A DNA stretch of 64,000 nucleotides from assembly GCF_009469605.1 (NCBI RefSeq), contig NZ_SSXU01000006.1:242935-306934 (forward strand), given 5' to 3'. The translations under genes were made by a program, and so were the position numbers. Position 1 is the stretch's first letter, and each line of letters begins with the position of its first letter. This document shows positions 10,256 through 18,378 of the stretch, one piece after another. Below the pieces are notes generated by a model. It ran no database searches and was not told where the DNA came from. It saw only the letters and a list, made by a program, of their open reading frames with translations. Origin of the DNA: Zoogloea sp. 1C4 (GTDB lineage Bacteria > Pseudomonadota > Gammaproteobacteria > Burkholderiales > Rhodocyclaceae).

Positions 10256-10801
10256 TCACGGGCTGATGATTGCGGCCGAAGCAAGCACCTGCAGTGGTGC
10301 GCTTTCCGACGCCGCCGTGGTGAGTGTGAACAACATCTTGCGGGACGCGTTGGGCGCCGACCACTCGTAGGCAAGCGTCTTTGTCTGGCCGCTCGCGGTG
10401 GTCTGCGTCTGGTCGTTCCGCACCTGCCTTGCGACGAGCGGCGACGGTGCATTTGAAACCAGCCCCGCAAACAGTTTTCTGGCCGCCTCGGTGTCTGCCT
10501 TGCGCCCATGCACCGCGCAGAGATGCTTGCCACTCGGAAGCGCGAGCACGAAGGTTCCGTGCTTGTTCGGAACAGGCCACGCGTCCCCTGGGTTGCCAGC
10601 CAGGAAATGCGCGGCCTTATCCGGCGGCAACTTGGGCAAGGACTTCAGCTTTTCCCTGAGCGCCTCGAGATCCGACAGGTTTCTCATGCAGAGCGAGGCG
10701 TAGATGTTGGCAAACGATTTGGCCTGATCCTCTCCCTCGCTGGCAATGGACAAGCCGGGCGTGAGGGTGAGCGCGAGTAATGCGGTGGCAAGTCTGTGCA
10801 T
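10256..10801 (-). CDS. Secreted hypothetical protein (NMCC_0638-like)
   Basis: Exported protein of 181 aa with a signal peptide, MHRLATALLALTL through GLSIAS. The mature part starts EGEDQAKSFANIYASLCMRN and has few cysteines. It resembles the small secreted family annotated NMCC_0638 in betaproteobacteria; that is from memory and not verified, and no function is known. Start at 10801 has AAGGA 6 bases upstream, and a longer in-frame start lacks a signal peptide. An ISAs1 element has inserted only ~45 bases upstream of the start codon, so the native promoter is probably displaced. The transposase reads in the same direction. Confidence 0.6.
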   Translation of the reverse strand: MHRLATALLALTLTPGLSIASEGEDQAKSFANIYASLCMRNLSDLEALREKLKSLPKLPPDKAAHFLAGNPGDAWPVPNKHGTFVLALPSGKHLCAVHGRKADTEAARKLFAGLVSNAPSPLVARQVRNDQTQTTASGQTKTLAYEWSAPNASRKMLFTLTTAASESAPLQVLASAAIISP

Positions 10802-10835
10802 GAAAGATCCTTGTGAATCGGGCGTCCGATGTGGA

Positions 10836-10845
10836 GTGAGCACAG
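10836..10845. repeat. Target-site duplication, left copy (GTGAGCACAG)
   Basis: Ten bases, identical to 12141-12150, flank the ISAs1-family element exactly. The perfect duplication argues for recent transposition. Confidence 0.9.
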
Positions 10846-12140
10846 CAGGGCTCCCGCAGCTACCCTATCGACATCAATCGTCATCATCCTCATTGACTTC
10901 AAACCCCAGCAGAGTTGCCCGAAACTCATCGGAGGTGGCAGCCAGCAGGCGCTTGGTCTTGATGCTGGTCTTGACGGAGGTGTTGAGCCGGATGAGGTTC
11001 AGGGCGATGTGGCGGACCAGTGCGAGGTTGTGGGCCACATGGCCTGCGCGGGCACGGGCATAGTCGTCGCCGAATTGAACGTCCAGGCACCAGTGAAGCC
11101 GGTTTTCCACTTCCCAATGGCTTCTCACGGCGTGCATGAATTTCTCGGCATCGGGGGCAAAGCTGCTGATGTAGTAACGCCGCTCGACGCTGGTCTTCTC
11201 ACCGACGGTGCGGGTGCGCTCGACCAGGGCAAAACTCTTCAGGTCACACCACTGCTCACCCTTGTAGAGCCGATCACCGGCCTCGAAGGCCCAGCAGCGC
11301 CGCCACTCGTCCCGGCCATGCCCGTGGTTGTGGCTCTCCCAGGTCGAGACTGCCTGCAGCGCACCGCCCACACCGGCCTGAGCCAGCAGGATCGAATCGA
11401 GCAGCTTCGGATGGTTGTCCTTCACGCACAGGACGTAATCCGCACCGCGCTCGCGAATCTCACTGGCGATGGCCGTCTGGGTGCCCATCGCATCGATGGT
11501 GACGATGCAGCCGGCCACGTCCAGCGTGCGCAACAACTGCGGAATAGCGGTGATTTCGTTGGATTTCTGATCGGTGGCGACCTGCCCGAGCACCAGACCC
11601 ACTTCGGCCGCAAAGGCACTGACCATGTGCAGCGGCGCCGCGGCCGCCTTGCTCGTCGTGCGCCGGCTCGTCTTGCCGTCGATGGCGACCACCTGCTCCT
11701 GCCGCAGCGCCGGAATCACCCCAGCCACCCATTCACGAAACGCCCGCTCGAAGCTCTTCGGGTCCAGCACCGCGAAGACGCGTTCGAACGTGTCGGGCGA
11801 GGCGATGCCATAGTCCAGGCTCAGAAAACCACGCAGCCACGACAACTTCATGCGTCCCCATTGGCTGATGTCCTCGAAGTCGTCCGCGCCACTGAGCACC
11901 GCGCAGACCGCAATGGTCAGCAGTTCGCTCAGGCGATGCCGTGTCTGCTGCGCGTTGCGCCAGTCTTCGAGCCCTTCGAAAACCTCGACCATGTCCATCA
12001 ACTTGCCCGCTTCCATCGTTCGCCCAAAAACGCAGAAAACTACACAAAAGCGGGGGCTGTGAACAGTGGGCCGGCAAGTGGCTGACCGTGAACGTTATTT
12101 GGGCTCGGGCAATGCTATTAGGGTAGCTGCGGCAGCCCTG
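10846..12140 (-). mobile_element. ISAs1-family insertion sequence, complete
   Basis: Complete 1295-bp element bounded by 22-base terminal inverted repeats at 10846-10867 and 12119-12140, beginning CAGGGCT and ending AGCTACCCTA, with one mismatch (eighth base C versus G). A perfect 10-bp target duplication flanks it. One intact transposase reads on the minus strand. The ends, duplication and open frame all look functional. Confidence 0.93.
10874..12016 (-). CDS. ISAs1 family transposase
   Basis: DDE transposase of 380 aa, full length for the family. The N-terminal H-repeat-associated domain (EDWRNAQQTRHRLSELLTI) is followed by the catalytic core: first Asp in AIDGKTSRR near residue 145, second in VTIDAMGTQ near 200, and Glu in SHWEVENRLHW near 310. 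The C-terminal acidic tail is short. It is the only gene of the element and appears intact. Start at 12016 leaves ~100 bases to the element end, room for a promoter. Confidence 0.95.
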   Translation of the reverse strand: MEAGKLMDMVEVFEGLEDWRNAQQTRHRLSELLTIAVCAVLSGADDFEDISQWGRMKLSWLRGFLSLDYGIASPDTFERVFAVLDPKSFERAFREWVAGVIPALRQEQVVAIDGKTSRRTTSKAAAAPLHMVSAFAAEVGLVLGQVATDQKSNEITAIPQLLRTLDVAGCIVTIDAMGTQTAIASEIRERGADYVLCVKDNHPKLLDSILLAQAGVGGALQAVSTWESHNHGHGRDEWRRCWAFEAGDRLYKGEQWCDLKSFALVERTRTVGEKTSVERRYYISSFAPDAEKFMHAVRSHWEVENRLHWCLDVQFGDDYARARAGHVAHNLALVRHIALNLIRLNTSVKTSIKTKRLLAATSDEFRATLLGFEVNEDDDD

Positions 12141-12150
12141 GTGAGCACAG
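12141..12150. repeat. Target-site duplication, right copy
   Basis: GTGAGCACAG, identical to 10836-10845, abutting the right inverted repeat of the IS. Confidence 0.9.
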
Positions 12151-12193
12151 CCTGCGGCGGGCTGCGTTTCGTGACGGGATTGGGGCGGGGGGT

Positions 12194-12219
12194 GTCGGGT
12201 TACGCTGCGCTAACCCGAC
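12194..12219. repeat. REP-like palindrome, family B copy 3
   Basis: Arms GTCGGGTTA and TAACCCGAC around CGCTGCGC, followed by CTACG. It is the inverse orientation of the copy at 4797-4820. Confidence 0.75.
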
Positions 12220-12344
12220 CTACGAAACTCCCGACCCCCTCCGAAGTACTCCGTCCTATACCGGAAGCCCTCGATTGAACGAATCGGATAGGGCTGCCCT
12301 ATCCCGGAGCTCCTTCGGTCCGTATCCCGGACAGGCCACCCCTA

Positions 12345-12395
12345 TCCGCGAGCTGCTCGCGAGCAGCTCCGGGCTCCTCGCGAGGAGCTCGCGGA
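12345..12395. repeat. Nested palindrome cluster
   Basis: A perfect 20-base palindrome at 12350-12369 (GAGCTGCTCG and its complement) and a perfect 16-base palindrome at 12373-12388 (GCTCCTCG and its complement) sit side by side. Both lie inside outer arms TCCGCGAGCT (12345-12354) and AGCTCGCGGA (12386-12395). A three-way-junction or cruciform fold is possible. Confidence 0.75.
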
Positions 12396-12679
12396 CAGGG
12401 CGGGTGTGTCGGCGGGATAGGGAGGGTGTGTCCCGGAGGTGCTCGCGAGAGACTCCGGGATAGGGCAGGACACTCGCAAAGCTCGTCGCGAGGAGATCGC
12501 GGAGGGTCGGGAGGGCTTCGGTGGTGCTCGGGGCGGCCTTCGGGAATGTCCGCAGGGTCAGATTGCTGGAGTGCAGCGGCGTGGCGGTGGGCGAGGGGAT
12601 GTCGCCGGGGCGGGGCAGGGGGGCGGAAGGCCGCCGGAGGGCCGCAAAGGCCGGGCCGGCGGGTTGTCGGGGAGCGCGC

Positions 12680-13147
12680 TCAGGTTTCCGGCTTGCCGTT
12701 GCGACGGGGCTTGCGGGAGAGGCGGGTCTGCATGGCGTTCTTGAGGGTTTCCAGGGCGGTGCCCTTGCCGCCGATCTTGGCCAGCGCGTAGCCGTCGTAG
12801 GAGGCGCTCATGATGTCGCTGCCCAGCGCGAGCTCGGTGTCCTCGGCCCGGTCGGTGAGCGTGCGCAGGCGCTGCAGGCGGGGGCGCAGGGCGTCCAGGG
12901 CGGCGATGTCCTGCTGATATTCGGCGAGGTCGAAGTTGCCGGGGACGATGCCGGGGTTCTGGCGCAGCACCAGCTCGGTCTGGTGGCAGAAGACTTCGGA
13001 CCTGTCGCCCATCTTGATGGCCTTGCGGCGCTCTTCGGCCGAGAGGGTGATGAGAGCGTCGAGCTTGGCTTCGAGCACCGCGAGGGCGCCGTCGATGGCC
13101 TCGAGATCGGCGGGGGCGAAGGTGATGGAGACGAGGTTCTGGGTCAT
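12680..13147 (-). CDS. Hypothetical protein
   Basis: Cytoplasmic protein of 155 aa, not recognised. It is mostly helical in appearance: an N-terminal acidic amphipathic part (FAPADLEAIDGALAVLEAKL), a middle with RSEVFCHQTELVLRQNPGIVP, and a basic tail ending KPRRNGKPET. Start at 13147 is chosen for AGGAG 10 bases upstream. It is a single gene, divergent from the cupin gene. No domain or partner suggests a role. Confidence 0.65.
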   Translation of the reverse strand: MTQNLVSITFAPADLEAIDGALAVLEAKLDALITLSAEERRKAIKMGDRSEVFCHQTELVLRQNPGIVPGNFDLAEYQQDIAALDALRPRLQRLRTLTDRAEDTELALGSDIMSASYDGYALAKIGGKGTALETLKNAMQTRLSRKPRRNGKPET

Positions 13148-13375
13148 GGATGGGCTCCTGAAGTTGGAAGGGATGTGGCCAGGGCGTGACGGGCTGCTTC
13201 TCCGTAAATGCCCATGGCAACATCCGGATATTACCTTCAGATTGTGCTTATGGCATTGGTTTGGCCGCTGAGTCCTTGCGCGGAGCGTAGCGGCGTGTGG
13301 CCTGCGGGCCGGGCCTTGACGTGGCCGCTTGCGTCCGGACACTCGGGGTTTTCCTTTTCATCGCAGGTGGCATCC

Positions 13376-13855
13376 ATGACCGAACCCACGCATCCCGTCG
13401 CCATCGTGGCCGCCGAGGCGCCGCCGCGCGTCCGGCCGTCGATCTATCCCGAGCCCTTCGCCTTGCGCATGGCGGGGCGGGTGAAGCATCCGCTGGGCGA
13501 TCTGTTCGGGCTGACCAACTTCGGGGTCAATCTCACCCGGCTGGCGCCGGGGGCGGTGTCGGCCCTGCGCCACGCCCACACCCGCCAGGATGAGTTCATC
13601 CTGGTGCTGGAAGGCAACCCGACGCTGGTCACCGATGCCGGCGAGACGCGCCTGGCGCCGGGCATGTGCGCCGGCTTCAAGGCCGGCACGGGCGACGCGC
13701 ACCAGCTGCGCAACGACGGCGCGGATGAAGCGGTGTATCTGGAAGTGGGTGACCGCACGCCGGGCGACAGCGCGAGCTACCCGGACGAAGACCTGCAGGC
13801 GGTGATGGGTGAGGGCGGCTGGCGCTTCCTGCACAAGGACGGCCGTCCGTATTGA
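13376..13855 (+). CDS. Cupin domain-containing protein
   Basis: Single-domain cupin of 159 aa. Motif 1 appears as RHAHTRQDEFILVLEG near residue 65, giving the metal-binding His, His and Glu, and motif 2 as GTGDAHQLRNDG near 105 with the second His. It resembles small cupins annotated as mannose-6-phosphate isomerase-like or XRE-associated cupins, but nothing here points to a substrate. It is alone and convergent with the antiporter gene, from which it is separated by paired-hairpin repeats. Confidence 0.85.
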   Translation: MTEPTHPVAIVAAEAPPRVRPSIYPEPFALRMAGRVKHPLGDLFGLTNFGVNLTRLAPGAVSALRHAHTRQDEFILVLEGNPTLVTDAGETRLAPGMCAGFKAGTGDAHQLRNDGADEAVYLEVGDRTPGDSASYPDEDLQAVMGEGGWRFLHKDGRPY

Positions 13856-13878
13856 AGGGCGGAGCGTTGGCGGCCGGG

Positions 13879-13971
13879 CGTGCCGATCACCGCACACCCC
13901 GTAGGTCGGACTTCAGTCCGACAGCGCGGGTTGAGCGGGCAGGGTTTGTCGGACTGAAGTCCGACCTACAG
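13879..13971. repeat. Paired-hairpin repeat, family A copy 1
   Basis: Core 13901-13970: left arm GTAGGTCGGACTTCAGTCC(GACA) and right arm its reverse complement, 23-24 bases apart. Each arm is itself a near-perfect hairpin (GTCGGACT/AGTCCGAC). The preceding 20 bases (TGCCGATCACCGCACACCCC) are identical to those before copy 2, so the whole ~93-base block is duplicated. Confidence 0.85.
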
Positions 13972-14096
13972 GTAGCGGCTTCGCTGGGGGCGTGAGAGGT
14001 GTGCAGGGTGGTGCATGCCGATGGTCTCCGCGGCGGGGTCTGCCCGGCACGCAAGGATTGAGGCGATGTTCGATCGGGGCCGGATGTTGTCTGCGG

Positions 14097-14189
14097 CGTG
14101 CCGATCACCGCACACCCCGTAGGTCGGACTTCAGTCCGACAGCGTGGGTCAAGCAGGCAGGGTTTGTCGGACTGAAGTCCGACCTACAG
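14097..14189. repeat. Paired-hairpin repeat, family A copy 2
   Basis: Core 14119-14188 with the same two arms as copy 1 and a slightly diverged centre. It is a direct duplicate of 13879-13971. A decayed third copy retains only part of the right arm at about 14228-14252. Confidence 0.85.
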
Positions 14190-14263
14190 GGCACGAGTCC
14201 GACCGTATGGGTTGAGCGGGTGCGGTATGTTGGACTCAAGTCCGACCTGCAGGGCGGGGGGCG

Positions 14264-15967
14264 TCAGCCTTCGCGCACCGCCAGCCGGCCGGAGATGTAG
14301 CGGGCCATGCCGCGGGCGAGTTCCTGCTCGCCCACAAAGACTTCGCCCATCTTGTCGCGCCGCAGCAGTTCGGCGCCGTCTTCGGTGTCGGCGCGGAGCA
14401 CGGTTTCGATGTGCGGGTTGAGCTTGCGGGCGATATCCACCATCTGCCGGCTGGCGATGGGGTCGGGGATGGTGACCACCAGCATCGCGGCCTTGGTGAT
14501 GTGGGCCTGCACCAGCACGATGGGGTCGGAGGCGTCGCCGCTCACCGCCGGCTTGCCGGAGCGGCGCACCGCCTCGACCACCTCGCGGTTGCTGTCGGCG
14601 ATGATGTAGTGGATGTGGCGCTCCTCCAGCACCGACGCAATGTGCTTGCCGATGCGGCCGAAACCCACCACCACCACCTGCCCCGAGAGCAGCTTGCGGT
14701 CGGTGGTCATGGGCAGCGCGGCCAGCGGGTCGTCCCGCAGGTCGAGCCGACGCGCCCACGCCGAATGGGCCCGCGCCCACACCTGGGCGGGCTCGATGGC
14801 GGCAAACAGCGCGGCGTTGAGGGCGATGGTGATGATCGCCCCGGCGAGGATCAGGTTCTGCCCCTCGGCGCTCATCAGCCCCAGGGCCTGCCCCAGCCCG
14901 GCCAGGATGAACGAGAACTCGCCGATCTGGGCAAGGCTCGCACCCACCGTGAGGGCCGTGTTGAGGGGGTAGCGAAAGGCCAGCACCAGCGCCACCGCGG
15001 CCAGCGTCTTGCCGATCAGGATGATCGCCACCACCACCACCACCTTGAGGGGCGATTCCATCAGCACGGCCGGGTCGAACAGCATCCCCACCGACACGAA
15101 GAACAGCACCGAGAAGGCATCGCGGAGCGGCAGCGAATCCTCGGCCGCCCGGTGGCTGAACTCCGACTCGCGCATCATCATGCCGGCAAAAAAGGCGCCC
15201 AGCGCGAAGGACACGTCGAAGAGCAGCGCCGACGCATAGGCCACGCCCACCGCCGCGGCCACCACGCAGAGGGTGAACAGCTCCCGCGAGCCGGTCTTGG
15301 CCACCAGCCACAGCAGGCGCGGAAACGCCCGGCGGCCCACCACCAGCATGGTGGCGATGAAGGCCGCCACCTTGGCGAGGGTGATCCCCACGGTGAGGGC
15401 GAGGGTGGAGGCGTCGGCCATCGGCGCGGCGTCCTTCGCGCCCAGCAGCGGGGCGAGGGCCGGCAGCAGCACCAGCACCAGCACCATCGCCAGGTCTTCC
15501 ACCACCAGCCAGCCCACCGCGATGCGCCCGTTGGTGGAATCGAGGATGCCCTTGGATTCCAGCGCCCGCAGCAGCACCACCGTGCTCGCCACCGACAGCG
15601 CGAGGCCGAACACCACCGCCTCGCCCACCGGCCAGCCCCAGCTCACCGCCGCCGCCCCGCCCAGCACGGTGGCCGCCGCGATCTGTACCACGGCGCCGGG
15701 TGCGGCGATCTTGCGCACGGCGAGCAGATCATCCAGCGAGAAGTGCAGGCCGACGCCGAACATCAGCAGCATCACTCCGATCTCGGCCAGCTGGCCGGCC
15801 AGCGCCACGTCGGCCACGAAGCCGGGGGTGCCCGGCCCGATCATCACGCCGGCGAGCAGATAGCCGACCAGCGGCGGCACCCGCAGGCGGGAGGCGATGA
15901 GGCCGAGCAGCATGGCAAGGCCGAGACCGGCGGCGATGAGGGCGATCAGGGAGACGTTGTGAGGCAT
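14264..15967 (-). CDS. ybaL: YbaL-type monovalent cation:proton antiporter (CPA2 family)
   Basis: Inner-membrane Kef/YbaL-like K+/H+ antiporter of 567 aa, close to E. coli YbaL in length. Residues ~1-390 form 11-13 membrane segments with typical CPA2 motifs (PPLVGYLLAGVMIGPGTPG, SWGWPVGEAVVFGLALS, ALGAFFAGMMMRESEFSHRA). Residues ~420-540 are a TrkA_N/RCK domain with the nucleotide-binding GFGRIGKHIA. Start at 15967 was chosen because the extra 32 upstream residues are unlike the family. It is monocistronic, followed by family A repeats. Confidence 0.88.
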   Translation of the reverse strand: MPHNVSLIALIAAGLGLAMLLGLIASRLRVPPLVGYLLAGVMIGPGTPGFVADVALAGQLAEIGVMLLMFGVGLHFSLDDLLAVRKIAAPGAVVQIAAATVLGGAAAVSWGWPVGEAVVFGLALSVASTVVLLRALESKGILDSTNGRIAVGWLVVEDLAMVLVLVLLPALAPLLGAKDAAPMADASTLALTVGITLAKVAAFIATMLVVGRRAFPRLLWLVAKTGSRELFTLCVVAAAVGVAYASALLFDVSFALGAFFAGMMMRESEFSHRAAEDSLPLRDAFSVLFFVSVGMLFDPAVLMESPLKVVVVVAIILIGKTLAAVALVLAFRYPLNTALTVGASLAQIGEFSFILAGLGQALGLMSAEGQNLILAGAIITIALNAALFAAIEPAQVWARAHSAWARRLDLRDDPLAALPMTTDRKLLSGQVVVVGFGRIGKHIASVLEERHIHYIIADSNREVVEAVRRSGKPAVSGDASDPIVLVQAHITKAAMLVVTIPDPIASRQMVDIARKLNPHIETVLRADTEDGAELLRRDKMGEVFVGEQELARGMARYISGRLAVREG

Positions 15968-16319
15968 CGGAAGCGGGCGTTTGTGTGACGTTGTGGGCAG
16001 GTTGAGACTGTTCGACGCGAATCGCCGGGGTGGGTTCGCCTGCGCGGCAATTTTTCCGGGCATTGCCGGCGGATTTCGACGGCGGCGTGCCAGAGGCCGG
16101 TCTTTTAACTGGAAAATCCGCTGCTGAAAAGCGTTTCAGCGATTGCGGCGGCCGTGATGGCCGTGGGTAGCCCGGTCGGCGAGTTGTAGGCGGGGAGGCT
16201 TGGGATGCGCGGCCTGCCGGGCTGGTGCCGCGGCAGTGCCGGGGAGGAGGCAGGGAAGAGGCGGAAAACCGGGCCGCCAGCTGCGCTGCGGCATGTCGCC
16301 CGGGTGTTGCAGGTACCGC
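15968..16319. other. Intergenic region between ybaL and the MarR gene
   Basis: 352 bases with no credible gene. An inverted repeat GCTGAAA-AGCG-TTTCAGC at 16122-16139 lies ~155 bases upstream of ybaL and may be an operator or a terminator stem for the MarR transcript. Nothing else stands out. Confidence 0.5.
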
Positions 16320-16793
16320 TCAGCCGTCGCTGAAGTTGTGGAACATCACCTGCAGGGTCTGGGTGAGCTTGGCGAGCTGGGCGTCGGTGAGGTTGGCGTA
16401 ACCCTTCACGTAGATCTTCTTGGTGGCCTGCTGGATGCGGTCGGTGAGCTCCTCGCCCTTGGGGGTGACGAGCACGTCGGTGATGCGGGCGTCGTCGGCG
16501 TTGGTGCGGGTCTCGACGAGGCCTTCCTCGCGCATGCGCTGGACGATGCGGGTGAGCGTCGACAGCTTGATGATGGCGTGGGTGGCGAGCTCCGAGACGC
16601 TCACCGTGCCGTGCAGGCGCAGCATCAGCAGCACGCGCCGGGTGGGGATGTCGGTGCCGAGCTTCTTGAGGACTTTCTCCATTTCCAGCGAGTAGATCGC
16701 GTGGACGCGGGCGAGCCAGTAGAAGGGAAACTCCTCGTAGCTGAATTCTTCGTGCTCGGGCAGGAAGCGGCTGGTTTTCTTGGTGGTGCTCAT
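16320..16793 (-). CDS. iacR: MarR family regulator, probable IacR
   Basis: Cytoplasmic winged-helix regulator of 157 aa. It begins with a hydrophilic tail, then FPFYWLARVHAIYSLEMEKVL, and the wHTH with SVSELATHAIIKLSTLTRIVQ and the wing RTNADDARITDVLVTPKG at ~60-110. IacR proteins of auxin-degrading bacteria are MarR-type repressors released by indole-3-acetic acid. The link here is inferred from being the last gene of a co-oriented transporter block next to the full iac set; specific orthology is not proved. Confidence 0.75.
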   Translation of the reverse strand: MSTTKKTSRFLPEHEEFSYEEFPFYWLARVHAIYSLEMEKVLKKLGTDIPTRRVLLMLRLHGTVSVSELATHAIIKLSTLTRIVQRMREEGLVETRTNADDARITDVLVTPKGEELTDRIQQATKKIYVKGYANLTDAQLAKLTQTLQVMFHNFSDG

Positions 16794-16912
16794 GGCTTGG
16801 GACAGGTGAACGGGCTGCGCGCCGGCTGGTTGCGGCGCGGAAAAGCCGGTGCGGAAGGATACATGACGGCGATGACGTTCAGGAACCGGCGATGGCCGCC
16901 GGCGGCTGTCCG

Positions 16913-17512
16913 TCAGTCGTCCTGGTACGGCCCGGCGCCCAGGCCGATGGGCGCGGGCGCCGCGGCGACGAGCTTCGAGAAGATTCGCCGGAAGTCGTCG
17001 TCCGAGCCGGTGGTCCGGGTGCCGCCCATCGGGTCGGGCGTGGCGGCGAAGCCGGCGTCGGCGGCGGCCCAGTCTTCGGCGGTGAAGTGCTTCTTCACCA
17101 GCGGCAGGATCTCGCGCTCTTCCAGCAGCATGTGGTTGCGGTAGAAGTCGGCGTAGGCGTCGAAGGCCGCCGAGAAGCCGGCAAAGCCGTCGGGCGCGCC
17201 GTCGGTGTAGCGGGCGAGGGCGGCCTGCAGGGTGGCGATGCGGCCTTCGGCCTGGGCGTGTTCGGCCTCCAGCCGGGCCAGCGCTTCGTCGCCCTCATTC
17301 GTACGGGCCTTGAGGGGCGCGAAGAGGAAGGCGTCTTCCTTGGGGTGGTGGCGCTTCTCGGGGTAGGCGTCCAGGTATCTCACCATCGCGGCGAAGAGCT
17401 TGAAGTCGGGCTGCAGCTTGCCGGCGCCGATCTCGTGGATCATCAGCCGGATGGCGTGGATGATCGCGGCGAGCGACTGGTGTTCGTCCATGATGATGCG
17501 CATCGCTTCCAT
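16913..17512 (-). CDS. Hemerythrin domain-containing protein
   Basis: Cytoplasmic four-helix hemerythrin-like protein of 199 aa, predicted to bind a di-iron site. Candidate ligands are in DEHQSL near residue 10, HHPKED near 55, EHAQAE near 85 and NHMLLEEREILP near 130. Known relatives sense or buffer O2, iron or NO. Start is the ATG at 17512 with AAGGA ~10 bases upstream; a much longer open frame upstream is antisense-type readthrough over livF. It sits between the importer ATPase and the MarR gene, suggesting co-expression with the auxin module. Confidence 0.85.
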   Translation of the reverse strand: MEAMRIIMDEHQSLAAIIHAIRLMIHEIGAGKLQPDFKLFAAMVRYLDAYPEKRHHPKEDAFLFAPLKARTNEGDEALARLEAEHAQAEGRIATLQAALARYTDGAPDGFAGFSAAFDAYADFYRNHMLLEEREILPLVKKHFTAEDWAAADAGFAATPDPMGGTRTTGSDDDFRRIFSKLVAAAPAPIGLGAGPYQDD

Positions 17513-17535
17513 CACGTGGTTTCCTTGAGTGGGTT

Positions 17536-18297
17536 TCAGGTGGACAGCATGGCCTGGTGCTTGCCGCCCAGGCCCAGGTAGGCCTCGACGACCCGCGGGT
17601 CGTCGGCAAGCTGGGTGGCCGGGCCGTGCATGGCGATCTGGCCGGTTTCGAGCACGTAGGCGTAGTCGGCCACCTGCAGGGCGGCGCGGGCGTTCTGCTC
17701 GACGAGCAGGATCGACACGCCGCGCCGGCGCAGCTCGGTGACGATGCGGAAGATCTCCCGCACGATCAGCGGGGCGAGGCCCAGGCTGGGTTCGTCGAGC
17801 ATCAGCAGCTTGGGCTTGGCCATCAGCGCGCGGCCCACGGCGAGCATCTGGCGCTCGCCGCCGGAGAGCGTGCCGGCCAGCTGGGTGCGGCGTTCCTTGA
17901 GGCGCGGGAAGAGGTCGTAGATCTCGTCCAGCGTCTTCGGGTGGTCGCGGTGGCCCATGCGGTAGCGCTGGAAGGCGCCGAGGACGAGGTTGTCCTCGAC
18001 GCTCATCTCGCCGAAGAGCTCGCGCTTCTCGGGCACGAGGTTCATGCCCCGGGCGACGAGGCGCTCGACTTCCGGCACGGCCTCGATGCTGCCGTCGAAA
18101 TGCACCGTGCCCTTCGAGCCGAGCACGCCCATGATGGCCGACAGCATGGTGGTCTTGCCGGCGCCGTTGGGGCCGATCACCGTGACGATCTGCCCTTCGC
18201 CCACGGTGAGGCTGGCGTTGGTAAGCGCCTCGACCTTGCCGTAGGAGACGCACAGGCGGTCGATCTGGAGTACGGGGTTCTTGGCTTGGTTGGTCAT
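17536..18297 (-). CDS. livF: Branched-chain-type ABC transporter ATP-binding protein LivF
   Basis: ATPase of 253 aa, one of the two nucleotide-binding domains of a hydrophobic amino acid/aromatic acid-type importer. Walker A is GPNGAGKTT near residue 43, the signature LSGGERQML near 145, and Walker [13 protein letters not shown] near 163, followed by the switch region EQNARAAL. The [10 protein letters not shown](L)GG tail is typical of LivF. Start at 18297 has AGGAGG upstream. It is transcribed after the LivM-LivG fusion. Given its neighbours, indole-3-acetate or a related acid is the likely substrate (inference). Confidence 0.9.
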   Translation of the reverse strand: MTNQAKNPVLQIDRLCVSYGKVEALTNASLTVGEGQIVTVIGPNGAGKTTMLSAIMGVLGSKGTVHFDGSIEAVPEVERLVARGMNLVPEKRELFGEMSVEDNLVLGAFQRYRMGHRDHPKTLDEIYDLFPRLKERRTQLAGTLSGGERQMLAVGRALMAKPKLLMLDEPSLGLAPLIVREIFRIVTELRRRGVSILLVEQNARAALQVADYAYVLETGQIAMHGPATQLADDPRVVEAYLGLGGKHQAMLST

Positions 18298-18378
18298 CAC
18301 AGGCCTCCTGCCGGGCCGCCCCAAGGGAGGCCTGCGCCCCCGTGGGGGGCAGCGAACAGAGTGAGCGTGGGGGTCATC

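Larger units (their letters stand above)
12151..12679. other. Palindrome-rich non-coding spacer
   Basis: About 530 bases without a credible gene. It holds a REP-like palindrome at 12194-12219 and a nested palindrome block at 12345-12395, with scattered CGGGATA/TATCCCG and CTCGCGAG motifs between. The open frames here have no RBS and compositionally look like noise. Confidence 0.6.
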
